Shown piece by piece: positions 52,572 to 62,006 of a stretch of DNA of 64,000 nt. Both the position numbers and the translations under genes were made by a program. The DNA is taken from positions 62,001-126,000 of the forward strand of contig JAJFKV010000054.1 of assembly GCA_021773055.1 (NCBI GenBank), given 5' to 3'. Positions within the stretch are counted from its first letter, which is position 1. Every line of letters begins with the position of its first letter. Origin of the DNA: Woeseiaceae bacterium (GTDB lineage Bacteria > Pseudomonadota > Gammaproteobacteria > Steroidobacterales > Woeseiaceae). The notes beneath the pieces were generated by a model. That model was not told where the DNA came from and made no database searches. It saw only the letters and a list, made by a program, of their open reading frames with translations.

Positions 52572-54701
52572 ATGCTTAATCGCCTGTTTCATGAACTACA
52601 GCACCGGCGCGTATTTCGTACCGTGGCGGGCTATGCGGTTATTGCCTGGATTGCGGTAGAGGCGGCTGATGTTATTTTTCCGGCACTGGGTGTTCCTGAG
52701 TCCATACTTACCGGCTTGATAGTAGCCGCACTCGCCGGATTTCCGATCGTCGCGATCCTGGCGTGGGTTTTCGACCTGTCGTCTGAAGGTGTAGTCATAG
52801 GGTCGGCACCGACAGAGACGAACCTGAGTCTTAGCCGTTTGTCGCAGGCCTCAAGCTGGCTTCTCGTTCTGGTACTCGGCCTCGCAGTCGGCTACCTGTC
52901 GATTCGGCTTTATTCACAACCCGATTTCGGAACGACCCTGGCTCGCGGCAAATCAGTTGCGGTATTGCCCTTCAGAAACATTGCCGCTGATGACGAACCA
53001 GACAGCCTCTATTTCAGCGACGGCGTAGCGGAAGAAATTCTCAGCGGGCTTGCAAGCGTCGAAGGGCTGCGTGTAGCAGCGAGGACATCTTCCTTCGCCT
53101 ATCGGGACGATGTCGACGTAATCGAAGTCGGTGAGATTCTGAACGTTTCTACCGTGCTCGAAGGCAGCGTTCGAATGGATCAGCAGTCCGGTCGAGTTCG
53201 CATAGCAGCTCGGCTAATCGAAACTGAGCAAGGCAGCCAGCTCTGGTCAGATACTTTTGATTACGAACTCGAGAACATTTTCACGGTGCAGGAAGAAATC
53301 GCCTTATCGATCGTGCATGCGATGAAGCTGGAATTTTCTGCACGCGAAACGAACCTGGTGCAGCCGGGGACCGCAAGTATTGCCGCCTATCGCGCCTATT
53401 TGGAAGGACGTCATCTTCTACAACAAGGATCTGTAACCGCGATAGATCGTGCAATTGATAATTTTGACCGTGCAATTGAGCTAGACCCGGAGTACGCGCA
53501 GGCATACGCAGGGCTTGCCGATGCCTGGATCGGAAAGAGGAAAATCGGCAATTTATCGTTGCTGACTGCGACACAGCGATCTCACGATGCAATAACGAGC
53601 GCATTAAGGCTCAACAGCAACCTCGCCGAAGCACAAACTTCTCTCGGCTTGTGTGTACTGGGCGCCGGTCAGTTGCGTACCGCCGCGTCGCAATTTGCGA
53701 AAGCGATCGAACTGGACCCGGATAATTCCAATGCCTACTTGCAGCGCGCCAATCTGTTGCGAGACCAGGGGTATCTCGAAGACGCGATGAGGACCTATAC
53801 GCAGGCGCTCGCCCTGGACCCTCTCAATTTAAACATCCTGGCGAACCAGGCAGTTTTGATAGCGCTGCAAGGCCGTTTTGAACGTGCATTCGAGCAACTC
53901 GATCCGTTGATGGCTGCCAATCCTCAACAAATTGCTGTCGTGCTGGCTATGTCAGAGGTCGCTGCGCTGGCGGGGGATCCCGATCAATCTCTGCAACTTG
54001 CCCTGCAAGCGCAATCCCTGGCACTCGACAACCCAATCACACTCATACGAATAATGGATGCACATATACAACTTGGCCATCTCGACGACGCCGCAACAAG
54101 TCTCAACCGGGCGCTCGCGATCGCACCGGAAAATGAGGCCGTTACACAGGCATCGCTACGGTATCTGTTTGTCACAGGTCAACAAGCTGAATTACAACAA
54201 CTGACGAACGAGCGTGCGCTACTGGTCATCAATACTGCAGGATTGATCGAATCGAGAATGCGACTGGAACGCCTCGTGTGGGGTGCTCTCGGTCGTTTCG
54301 CTGTCGGTGATTCTGCGGGCGCCGCCGAGTGGCTCGAAAGTGCGATGCCGAAAGACTCAACACTCGATCCAAATCCACAGTCCATCCACTATCTCGCGCT
54401 GCTGGCGAGGTCGCGTGTGCTTACCGGCACCGACGACACAGAGGTAGCGGCCGCAGTTGCGAGGGGCAAAGCGATTGCGGTCAGGCTGCAATCACAGGGC
54501 TGGGCTACCGGCGACGTCGATTATGCGCTGGCGTCATTAGCAGCTGCCAATGGCGAACTGCCGGCGGCGCTGCAATACCTTAGTGACGCGCTGGATGGTG
54601 GCTGGAGAGGCATTTCGTTTGCCAATCAAAATCCTGCATTGGAAATACTGCACGATACGCCTGAATACCAGGCACTGATTCTTAAAGCGGGCACAAGCTA
54701 G
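52572..54701 (+). CDS. Membrane TPR protein with FlgO/TolB-like domain (paralogue)
   Basis: The 709-residue protein has the same architecture as the one at 32-34 kb. It has two or three membrane segments (about 15-35, 45-65, 95-112), a SVAVLPFRNIAADDEPDSLYFS domain, then TPR repeats (for example AYAGLADAWIGKRKIG, NSNAYLQRANLLRDQGYLED). ATG 52572 directly follows a stop codon in the same frame. It overlaps the histidine kinase 3' end by four bases in the convergent direction. The function is unknown. Confidence 0.83.
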   Translation: MLNRLFHELQHRRVFRTVAGYAVIAWIAVEAADVIFPALGVPESILTGLIVAALAGFPIVAILAWVFDLSSEGVVIGSAPTETNLSLSRLSQASSWLLVLVLGLAVGYLSIRLYSQPDFGTTLARGKSVAVLPFRNIAADDEPDSLYFSDGVAEEILSGLASVEGLRVAARTSSFAYRDDVDVIEVGEILNVSTVLEGSVRMDQQSGRVRIAARLIETEQGSQLWSDTFDYELENIFTVQEEIALSIVHAMKLEFSARETNLVQPGTASIAAYRAYLEGRHLLQQGSVTAIDRAIDNFDRAIELDPEYAQAYAGLADAWIGKRKIGNLSLLTATQRSHDAITSALRLNSNLAEAQTSLGLCVLGAGQLRTAASQFAKAIELDPDNSNAYLQRANLLRDQGYLEDAMRTYTQALALDPLNLNILANQAVLIALQGRFERAFEQLDPLMAANPQQIAVVLAMSEVAALAGDPDQSLQLALQAQSLALDNPITLIRIMDAHIQLGHLDDAATSLNRALAIAPENEAVTQASLRYLFVTGQQAELQQLTNERALLVINTAGLIESRMRLERLVWGALGRFAVGDSAGAAEWLESAMPKDSTLDPNPQSIHYLALLARSRVLTGTDDTEVAAAVARGKAIAVRLQSQGWATGDVDYALASLAAANGELPAALQYLSDALDGGWRGISFANQNPALEILHDTPEYQALILKAGTS

Positions 54702-56791
54702 TCAGATTTGAAGCGAACTCTGAACTCCGCCCCGGGATCTGCGTTAATCATGTCCACGCTACCATTCATCGCTAAAGTGAGTTGATGAACGATCGCCAGT
54801 CCGATGCCCGTACCGACCGTTTCGCGTGTGAGCTCAGATTCGGAACGATAGAAAAGCTGGAATATTTTTTTCATTTGGTCTTTGGCAACTCCAGGACCGT
54901 AGTCCCGAACCGAAAATGAAATCAGGTCATCGCTGGAGATTTTACTGGTGACTTTTATGGTCTTGTTTTCCGCGTTTCTGGAAAACTTGATGGCGTTATC
55001 CACGAGGTTGATGATTATCTGGACGAAGCAATCTTCGTCTATGCTGACTGTCTTTTCATCTGCCTCATCCGATCTGTCGAACTGTAGCTCGAATCCAGCG
55101 CGCTCGATCTGGCTCGATATTTTGAACTCAGTATTGTCCATCAGGTCGACGACCTTTATCGGCTTGATATCGAACTGCGGGTTGTTTCTTGTGATTCTTG
55201 CCAGCTGCAATACGTTGGTTATAAGCCTGGACAAGCGCTCCGACTCATCATGGATAAATTCGTAGTAGCTCTGCCGCTTATCTTCCTCTGCCCAGCCCTC
55301 TTTCAACATCTCGCCATACATTCGGATAGAAGTGAGCGGCGACTTCAGCTCATGACTTACGGCAGACACAAAGTCCTGCTGTTGCCGAGCCAGATTCAAC
55401 TGGCTCAGACTCATCCGGTACAGGCTGAAAAACCCGCCAACAAAAACGATGCCCAGGACGAGTGTTACCCATGCAAGCACGCTGGCGCCTGGACCCGGTG
55501 GCAAGTGGTCTATGCTGAAGATCAACTCCAGACGATCGATTGGTGCGGACAAGCGATTGCGGTAGAGCAGCTCACCGCCAAGGTCCGCTGCGACGCTCGG
55601 GTAACTTACAACGCCACGACCAAGCGACGTGTGAATAACATCATCCTGGTAGGCGATAATCAGGTTTGACATGCCCGCCAGGGCCGTATCCCTGAAACGC
55701 GCGGAGATTACTTGCTCGGTGAACATCTCCTGATCGATTAACAAACCTTGAATGTAGCGTTCACCGTCTCGCCACACCTTGCGGAACAACACGAAATGAC
55801 CGCTGTCGAGAAGGCTGAACTCGAACGGGTCGATCTCAATTTCGAAAGTGCTGATTCGAAGGTCTGACCGGCCGGCGAAATTGGCAAGCAACTCACTTTC
55901 GGCAGGACGAACAGGTTCCGGCAAGGCGTTTTGTTCTTTGCGTTTGCTACGGCCCGGAGATGAGGCAGCAACAAAACTCCCGCGTTGCTCATCGGAGTCG
56001 TCACGCTCCGCTTCCTCACTTTTCTTTTGCAGTTCAGCGTCGAGCTTTAGGTCACTGACCTTGCCGATACTATTGAGGCGTTGCGCTGCCGGTAACGATT
56101 CGCCCTCCGCACGAGTCAGCTGCAGCGTATCTGCCGCCTCATATTCGCTGATTGAGTCCTTCCTGGGTTGATTCAGTTGGTCGAAAATGCCCTGGCTATA
56201 ACCCTCGTTCGCGGAAGTAATATCTTCAGCCAGCACGGTCTTCGACTCGGTGGGCGATGCAAGCACTCTTCGGCGCAAACCGCTTGATTGCCGCAACTGC
56301 ACCAATTGGTTGTCGGCCAATACTGTCTGAATTTCCTGGGCAAGTTGCAGGCGGTCGCGATGCTCGTCGTCGCCAATACCCAGGGCGTTCGCATCGGAAC
56401 CTTCCGTCGGCAAGAGCGGCGTGCTGAAGGTACCGTCAGATTCCACCTGGAAGTAACCCAGAACACCGGGTAGATCCTCGGAGACGGGATAATTGGACAG
56501 CGGTGATCGTTGCACGAACTTGGCACTCGGATCACCGGATACGACGAGGAAGGTAAAGTCCGCAAACGATCGCGCGTCGGCCGTATTGATCATTGCATTG
56601 AGGCTGTCATCGATGCGACTGGTGAGCTGCTCGGCAACGCTTCGATATTGATGAAATGCCTCCCACTTAAGCTGGCTGTAGGCTTGCCCGATAAGGACCG
56701 CCGTCGGCACGGCGAGAGCCAAAAAAAAGACCAGCAGGAGATTTCGCAATCGATTCTTGTCGAGGCTTTTGGTCAGGCTACCTGGCAACAT
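54698..56791 (-). CDS. Sensor histidine kinase with large extracytoplasmic domain
   Basis: The 697-residue kinase has TM1 (about 15-32), an extracytoplasmic region of about 400 residues, and TM2 (about 430-452). HisKA follows with the H-box VSAVSHELKSPLTSIRMYGE, and then the ATPase domain with N-box IIINLVDNAIKFSRN, G1 DYGPGVA and G2 GTGIGLAIV. The sensor domain has no match I know and includes acidic/Ser-rich linkers. It is encoded three bases after the response regulator. It faces the PspA operon, so envelope stress is a plausible signal (inference). Confidence 0.92.
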   Translation of the reverse strand: MLPGSLTKSLDKNRLRNLLLVFFLALAVPTAVLIGQAYSQLKWEAFHQYRSVAEQLTSRIDDSLNAMINTADARSFADFTFLVVSGDPSAKFVQRSPLSNYPVSEDLPGVLGYFQVESDGTFSTPLLPTEGSDANALGIGDDEHRDRLQLAQEIQTVLADNQLVQLRQSSGLRRRVLASPTESKTVLAEDITSANEGYSQGIFDQLNQPRKDSISEYEAADTLQLTRAEGESLPAAQRLNSIGKVSDLKLDAELQKKSEEAERDDSDEQRGSFVAASSPGRSKRKEQNALPEPVRPAESELLANFAGRSDLRISTFEIEIDPFEFSLLDSGHFVLFRKVWRDGERYIQGLLIDQEMFTEQVISARFRDTALAGMSNLIIAYQDDVIHTSLGRGVVSYPSVAADLGGELLYRNRLSAPIDRLELIFSIDHLPPGPGASVLAWVTLVLGIVFVGGFFSLYRMSLSQLNLARQQQDFVSAVSHELKSPLTSIRMYGEMLKEGWAEEDKRQSYYEFIHDESERLSRLITNVLQLARITRNNPQFDIKPIKVVDLMDNTEFKISSQIERAGFELQFDRSDEADEKTVSIDEDCFVQIIINLVDNAIKFSRNAENKTIKVTSKISSDDLISFSVRDYGPGVAKDQMKKIFQLFYRSESELTRETVGTGIGLAIVHQLTLAMNGSVDMINADPGAEFRVRFKSD

Positions 56792-56794
56792 CGC

Positions 56795-57496
56795 CTAGCG
56801 CTCCGTAACCAGTCGGTATCCGGCGCCGCGGACGGTGATGAGCTTTGCTGGCTGTTTGATATCGACCTCGATTTTGCGCCGTAATTTCGCGATATGAATG
56901 TCAACTGTCCTCGTCTCGATATCGAGCCCCCTCGCGTAACCCCAGACTTTCGATAGGAGTTCCTCTCGTGAAACGGGCCGCTCGGAGTTTTGCGCAAGAT
57001 AGCACAGCACTTCAATTTCCCGTTTGGTGAACGCGACTTCATCATCACCCTTTCGTCCTGAGAGATTCTCTGTATCGATTTCCAGATCACCGATACTCAG
57101 GGTTCTGGCCTGTTCCTGACCGACACGAGAACGACGCAACACGGCCTCTACTCTCAGGACCAGCTGCTGTATTGAAAATGGTTTGGGAACGTAGTCGTCG
57201 GCCCCGAGCTTAAGCCCGTGGATAATCTCTTCGTCAGAGGTCTTCGCCGTCAGCATGATGATGGGCTGGTTGCGATCCACGGCACGAATCCGGTCGCAAA
57301 TCTCGTAGCCATCCATTCCGGGCAGCATGATGTCCAGCAGAATAAGATCGAACTTGCCCGTCAGCGCTTTTTCGAGACCCAGAGGCCCCGTCGCAGCACT
57401 ATCGATTTCGTAGCCGTGAAAGACGAACACATCGATAAGACCAGTTCGAATGGGCTCTTCATCCTCCACAACCAGTATGCGTATCTGTCTATTCAT
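56795..57496 (-). CDS. OmpR/PhoB-family response regulator
   Basis: The 233-residue regulator has a receiver domain (EDEE at 11-14, phospho-acceptor Asp55 in LILLDIMLPG, Lys in LTAKTSDEE) and a winged-helix DNA-binding domain (EVLCYLAQN, then RTVDIHIAKLRRKIE). It is the partner of the downstream kinase. Direct repeats with 11-bp spacing lie at 57543-57559, just upstream of its start. Confidence 0.93.
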   Translation of the reverse strand: MNRQIRILVVEDEEPIRTGLIDVFVFHGYEIDSAATGPLGLEKALTGKFDLILLDIMLPGMDGYEICDRIRAVDRNQPIIMLTAKTSDEEIIHGLKLGADDYVPKPFSIQQLVLRVEAVLRRSRVGQEQARTLSIGDLEIDTENLSGRKGDDEVAFTKREIEVLCYLAQNSERPVSREELLSKVWGYARGLDIETRTVDIHIAKLRRKIEVDIKQPAKLITVRGAGYRLVTER

Positions 57497-57542
57497 CAGC
57501 TACTTAGACTACCACTCCGGCGAAAATCGAACCGAGATTCCG

Positions 57543-57559
57543 TGTAACGTTTTTGTAAA
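57543..57559. promoter_or_regulatory. Candidate response-regulator box (direct repeats)
   Basis: TGTAAC (57543-57548) and TGTAAA (57554-57559) form a direct repeat with 11-bp spacing, the usual arrangement for OmpR/PhoB-family dimers. It lies between the response regulator and pspA and could serve autoregulation or pspA control. Confidence 0.4.
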
Positions 57560-57567
57560 TTCCCGGG

Positions 57568-57588
57568 CATGGATTTTACCAATCCATG
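57568..57588. promoter_or_regulatory. Perfect palindrome between response regulator and pspA
   Basis: CATGGATT-TTACC-AATCCATG has perfect 8-bp arms with a 5-base spacer. There is no T-run typical of a terminator in either direction, so an operator is more likely. It is 76 bp upstream of pspA. Confidence 0.4.
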
Positions 57589-57663
57589 TCTTATTAATCG
57601 CGCCATAGCTGCCTATTATTTGTGCATCGAACGTATCGACCAGCAATTTCAGGAGACAACACC

Positions 57664-58218
57664 ATGGCACTAATTAATCGCATCTCGCGACTTATCAAGG
57701 CGGACTTTCACGCCGTCCTCGACCAGATAGAAGAGCCCGAGCAATCACTGAAGCAGGCTATTCGCGACATGGAGGACAACCTCGCCACTACCGAACAACA
57801 CATCGCCCTGCACCTGCACGACCAGGCCGCATTGTCCGTTCGCAAAGAGGAGCTGGAGAACTCGATCAGCGAAATCGAAAACCAGCTCGATCTGTGTTTC
57901 GAATCGAAGAAAGACGGCCTCGCAAAGGGCCTCATTCGGAAAAAGCTCGAAGCAGAACGCCTGTTGCAGCGACTCAATGCAAGACACCTGGCCAATCAGA
58001 AAACTCTCGATGAGCAGCAAGCAATGATTGATGAAAATCAGGCGACGCTTGAAAGCCTGCGACAGAAAGCCGAGCTTTTTGCGCAACGCACACCATCGCA
58101 TGGAGATGGCAACTCAAAGTTCGACGATATCGCCTGGATGGCGAGAGAAATGACGGTCAGTGACGATGAGGTCGAGATCGCCTATCTCCGTGAAATGAAC
58201 ACGAGGCAAGCGTCATGA
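57664..58218 (+). CDS. PspA/IM30-family envelope stress protein
   Basis: The 184-residue coiled-coil protein begins MALINRISRLIKADFHAVLD with the LDQIEEPEQSLKQAIRDME motif of PspA/IM30 proteins, which bind and stabilise membranes. It is shorter than E. coli PspA (about 220). The start is ATG 57664 with AGGAG upstream. It overlaps the next gene by four bases and heads a PspA/membrane protein/VWA operon. Confidence 0.88.
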   Translation: MALINRISRLIKADFHAVLDQIEEPEQSLKQAIRDMEDNLATTEQHIALHLHDQAALSVRKEELENSISEIENQLDLCFESKKDGLAKGLIRKKLEAERLLQRLNARHLANQKTLDEQQAMIDENQATLESLRQKAELFAQRTPSHGDGNSKFDDIAWMAREMTVSDDEVEIAYLREMNTRQAS

Positions 58219-58781
58219 AACGGCCTACATTTCTTCACGGTGTTTTTGTTGCCGCAATACTTGGGTTTTTTGCCAGTGTTGTCGTCGCCACGCTGACACC
58301 CTTTGTCGGTCTGGGCGCTGTTATTCGCCTCGTGATTCCGGCATTGGGGCTGGCTTACTTACTGTATCTGTTTAGTCGCAGCAACGAACGACTGGGGCGA
58401 GTGACCGCATTAACCGCATGGGGCGCGCTGGCTGCCCTCGTGTGGTGGACCGCGCCATCACTGCCTCTGTACCTCCTTGTTCACGTTGCCGCTGTCTGGC
58501 TGATCCGCTCGCTCTATTTCTACTCGGGTGTGTTACCGGCGCTTTTGGACCTCGGTGTGAGCACATTGAGTGTTTCCGCCACCGTCTGGGCAATCAGCCG
58601 TTCGGGCAGCGTATTTCTTGCCACCTGGTGTTTCTTTCTGGTGCAGGCCCTGTTTGTGGCTATCCCGCCGACTGTAAAAGGCAAACAGAAATCGCAGCCA
58701 ATAAGAGCCATTGAGAATGAAGGCTTTGAGCAAGCAAGACGTCAGGCCGATCAGGCGCTGCGGCAGTTATTTACGCAATAA
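58215..58781 (+). CDS. Polytopic membrane protein in PspA operon
   Basis: The 188-residue protein has about five hydrophobic helices through residue 155 and a charged cytoplasmic tail (RAIENEGFEQARRQADQAL). Its start overlaps pspA (ATGA). I recognise no family. Co-expression with PspA suggests a membrane partner or sensor. Confidence 0.75.
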   Translation: MKRPTFLHGVFVAAILGFFASVVVATLTPFVGLGAVIRLVIPALGLAYLLYLFSRSNERLGRVTALTAWGALAALVWWTAPSLPLYLLVHVAAVWLIRSLYFYSGVLPALLDLGVSTLSVSATVWAISRSGSVFLATWCFFLVQALFVAIPPTVKGKQKSQPIRAIENEGFEQARRQADQALRQLFTQ

Positions 58782-58814
58782 ATTTTCTTTGAATTCAGAA
58801 AGAGGAATCAAATC

Positions 58815-59999
58815 ATGAAAAGCAAACTAATGGGCATCGCCCTTTTCGGACTTACCCTGGCTGCGATCCTGTACTACCCACAGCTTTCGGCCAAGATCAC
58901 CCCAATCGACGACCCCGTCCAGATTAGCAGCAACGACAGTCCCAAAGTCGACGTTGTCTTTGTTCTGGACACTACCGGTAGTATGGGTGGCCTTATCCAG
59001 GCAGCGAAGGAGAAAATCTGGTCGATCGCGACAACCATGGCGTCGGCGCAGCAGACACCGGAGATACGCATCGGACTGGTGGGCTATCGTGACCGGGGAG
59101 ATGCGTACGTAACCAAAGTGGTCGATCTGTCCGGCGATCTCGATTCCGTATACGCGGCATTGATGGACTTCGATGCAGACGGTGGAGGCGACACGCCCGA
59201 GAGCGTGAATGAAGCGCTCTACGACGCAGTACACAAGATGTCATGGAGTGAGCAAGAGCAGGCTTATCAGGTGATATTCCTGGTCGGTGACGCGCCGCCG
59301 CACATGGACTACAACGAAGTTCGCTACCCGGCGATTGTCGCGTCCGCTGCTGAGAAAGGCATTCTCGTCAACACAATCCAGTGTGGCGACATATCAACGG
59401 CCGTTGCGCCCTGGACTCAAATTGCGAGTCTCGGCCACGGCAATTTCTTCCAGGTAGAACAAGCTGGCAGCGCTGTTGCCTATGCCTCGCCTTATGACGA
59501 AGAGATCGCCGACCTGTCGGCAAAACTGGACGATACACGGCTCTACTACGGCAACGTGGAAGAGAAAGAAAAAATGCGCGGCAAAGTCGCGGCTACTGAC
59601 AAGCTGGAAGAAGGAGCATCGCTTGCCTCGCGCGCACGGCGTGGCGTGTTCAACGCATCAGCCGGTGGACGAGCGAACCTGCTTGGAGAAAACGAGCTTG
59701 TTGCCGCGGTTGCCAGTGGTAGTGTTGACCTCAATAAAATCGAGAAAGACGCTCTGCCTGAATCGCTCAAGCCGATGGCACCGGCCGAGCAAGGGGTCTA
59801 CCTGGCCAAGCTGGCCGGAGAAAGGGCTGATCTGCAGCGGCAGATTCAGGAATTGTCGGAAGACCGTGACGGTTACATCGCCAAGAAGGTCGATGCGGCT
59901 GGTGGCTTGAAAGATTCATTGGATCAAAAGCTCTATGACACGGTCAAAGAACAGGCCAGTGAGGCTGGACTCGAGTACGAAAACGGTCCTGCCTACTAG
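58815..59999 (+). CDS. Exported VWA-domain protein
   Basis: The 394-residue protein has an N-terminal hydrophobic segment (LMGIALFGLTLAAILYY) and a von Willebrand A domain with the MIDAS motif DTTGSMG at 52-58 and a second acidic metal loop (GDAPPHMDY). The C-terminal third is helical and may form a coiled coil (RADLQRQIQELSEDRDGY). It is the last gene of the PspA operon, 33 bp after the membrane protein, and is followed by a strong terminator. Confidence 0.88.
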   Translation: MKSKLMGIALFGLTLAAILYYPQLSAKITPIDDPVQISSNDSPKVDVVFVLDTTGSMGGLIQAAKEKIWSIATTMASAQQTPEIRIGLVGYRDRGDAYVTKVVDLSGDLDSVYAALMDFDADGGGDTPESVNEALYDAVHKMSWSEQEQAYQVIFLVGDAPPHMDYNEVRYPAIVASAAEKGILVNTIQCGDISTAVAPWTQIASLGHGNFFQVEQAGSAVAYASPYDEEIADLSAKLDDTRLYYGNVEEKEKMRGKVAATDKLEEGASLASRARRGVFNASAGGRANLLGENELVAAVASGSVDLNKIEKDALPESLKPMAPAEQGVYLAKLAGERADLQRQIQELSEDRDGYIAKKVDAAGGLKDSLDQKLYDTVKEQASEAGLEYENGPAY

Positions 60000-60015
60000 G
60001 AGAATGCCGTAGATT

Positions 60016-60050
60016 AAGGGCCAGACCGCCTTTGGCGCGGTCTGGCCCTT
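60016..60050 (+). terminator. Rho-independent terminator after VWA gene
   Basis: A perfect 14-bp inverted repeat (AAGGGCCAGACCGC / GCGGTCTGGCCCTT) with a seven-base loop lies 16 bases after the VWA stop codon. It is followed by a T-rich stretch (GTTCATTTCT). Confidence 0.85.
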
Positions 60051-60113
60051 GTTCATTTCTGGAAATAACTATCGCTATGCCCGGGTCTAGTTAACGAGAC
60101 TGTGGAGACAACG

Positions 60114-61979
60114 ATGAAAATAGTGCCAACCAGCCTCGCCTGGCTCTCACTTTTGTTAGTGACCGGCGCCAGTGCGAGCGAAAGCATCAACTGGAATCAC
60201 TGGGAACTAGAGGCATTTGATGAAGCCAGGACTAAGAACAAGATGGTCCTGGTCAATGTCGGCATGGAGGGGTGTGCCGCTTGCGGCCGGATGGAGTCGC
60301 AAACCTATGCCCACGGCGATGTCATCGATCTCATCGACGAGCATTTTGTTGCTATAGAGGTCGATGCGGAGGCGCGCCCGGACATCGGTGAGCGCTACTC
60401 GGACTGGGCCTGGCCCGCGACCATCTTTCTTGCACCTGACGGTACACAGGTACTTGCCGTGCGCGGCAACAGGCTCCCGCGAAATTTCATTCCGATTCTC
60501 AATGATTTAATCGCGAAGCACGAGGCCAACGAGCTTGAGCCGGACCCACGTTCACCTTATTCAGCGGCGCCCAAACCAGCGACGACTGAACTGACCCGAA
60601 TTCGCGATAATCTGCGCAATCGGCTGGATCGCTCACTAAATCGAAAATACGGTGGCTGGGCCAGAAGTGGTATTGGTGGTGAAACCAGTGGTTCGCGCCT
60701 GCGCCACCTGTATCTCCGGGCGCACTTGTATGACGACACTGAACTACACGATTTGGCGTTGAAGAGTTCGGCCGGCTTTCTCATCACGATAGACCCGGTA
60801 TGGGGTGGCAGCTATAGCGCCGCCTTCCCGGAAGACATGGACGTACCCGGGAAGTTTTCGGCACTTCGGGCGATACCCGAGAAAAGAATCCGCGTACAAG
60901 CCAACGCCATTACCGCATTTGCACTGGGTTACCAGCACACAAATGATGACATGTATCTCCGCGGTATCGAAGAGATCGACCGTTTCCTGAAAAACTGGAT
61001 GATGGCAGCGAATGGTACTTTTTATACCAACCAGAAAAGCGAACCTCCCAACCTGCCTCGAGGAATGAGCGGCGACGATTACTGGCTCCTGGCGAGTGAC
61101 CACGCAAGACGTGAATATGGCACACCTCCGGTTGATCACGCTGTCTATACCGATCGCAATGGCGAAGTTATCGCCGCATACGTTCTTGCATATGAAGCGA
61201 CCGGCAATAACGACTATCTTGCGACCGCAACAAAAGCCGCTAATTCGATTCTGAAAAACCACCTGCACGAGGATGGCTGGGTAATTCAAGCGCTGGCTAA
61301 TGCGGAGGCTGACAAAGACGTCCGTATGCGTACCCTGGTCACCGACAAGAGACCCTTCCTGAGTCCACAGGCCTGGTTCGGCACTGCATTGTTGTCACTT
61401 TACCGGGCTACTGGTGAGGACAAATGGCTGGAAGCCGCAGATGAAATTGGCAAAGCAACGCTTGAGGCATTGCAGGACGAAGAATTGGGTGGGTTTTACG
61501 CCACAACTACGGACGCCACCGCGGTGATTATCGCGCCTCGAAAACCGCTCGAAGCGAATGGCACCGCCGCCAGTTTCTACTACGATCTTTCGATCTACAC
61601 CAAAGACGACAGCTACAAGTCGGTTGCCGCCCGCACAATCCGGGCAGTCGGTGCGCCCGAACACATTCGCAATGAAGGCAAGATTACGGGCGAGTTTGCA
61701 ATTGCATTGGAAAAGGTAACGACCGCCTATGTCGAGTTCTCCATCGTCGGTGATACAGATCACCCGAATGCAGCCGCATTATTCACGGCTGGACGCAATG
61801 TATTCGAGCCTCGAAAGTTGCTTCACTACGAGGCGCCGGGGCGGTACCCGGAGCGCGGCAAACCTGCCATGTACATCTGCAACCCGGATATGTGCTCATT
61901 GCCTATAGAAGATCCGGAGCAGGTCGCCGCTCGCGCAGCCGATTTTCACGGACCGGCGACCACAGTCATGAGCAATTAA
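60114..61979 (+). CDS. Exported thioredoxin-domain DUF255-like protein
   Basis: The 621-residue protein has a signal peptide (to ASA) and a thioredoxin-like domain with the redox motif CAAC (Cys54, Cys57) in VGMEGCAACGRMESQ. A large helical domain follows, resembling the alpha/alpha-toroid of YyaL-type (DUF255) proteins. The start is ATG 60114 with GGAG at 60104-60107; an upstream GTG overlaps that site. A diheme cytochrome gene follows after 27 bp, so periplasmic thiol redox linked to cytochrome is possible. Confidence 0.82.
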   Translation: MKIVPTSLAWLSLLLVTGASASESINWNHWELEAFDEARTKNKMVLVNVGMEGCAACGRMESQTYAHGDVIDLIDEHFVAIEVDAEARPDIGERYSDWAWPATIFLAPDGTQVLAVRGNRLPRNFIPILNDLIAKHEANELEPDPRSPYSAAPKPATTELTRIRDNLRNRLDRSLNRKYGGWARSGIGGETSGSRLRHLYLRAHLYDDTELHDLALKSSAGFLITIDPVWGGSYSAAFPEDMDVPGKFSALRAIPEKRIRVQANAITAFALGYQHTNDDMYLRGIEEIDRFLKNWMMAANGTFYTNQKSEPPNLPRGMSGDDYWLLASDHARREYGTPPVDHAVYTDRNGEVIAAYVLAYEATGNNDYLATATKAANSILKNHLHEDGWVIQALANAEADKDVRMRTLVTDKRPFLSPQAWFGTALLSLYRATGEDKWLEAADEIGKATLEALQDEELGGFYATTTDATAVIIAPRKPLEANGTAASFYYDLSIYTKDDSYKSVAARTIRAVGAPEHIRNEGKITGEFAIALEKVTTAYVEFSIVGDTDHPNAAALFTAGRNVFEPRKLLHYEAPGRYPERGKPAMYICNPDMCSLPIEDPEQVAARAADFHGPATTVMSN

Positions 61980-62006
61980 TAGTAAGAAAATAAACGGGGG
62001 ACGAAC

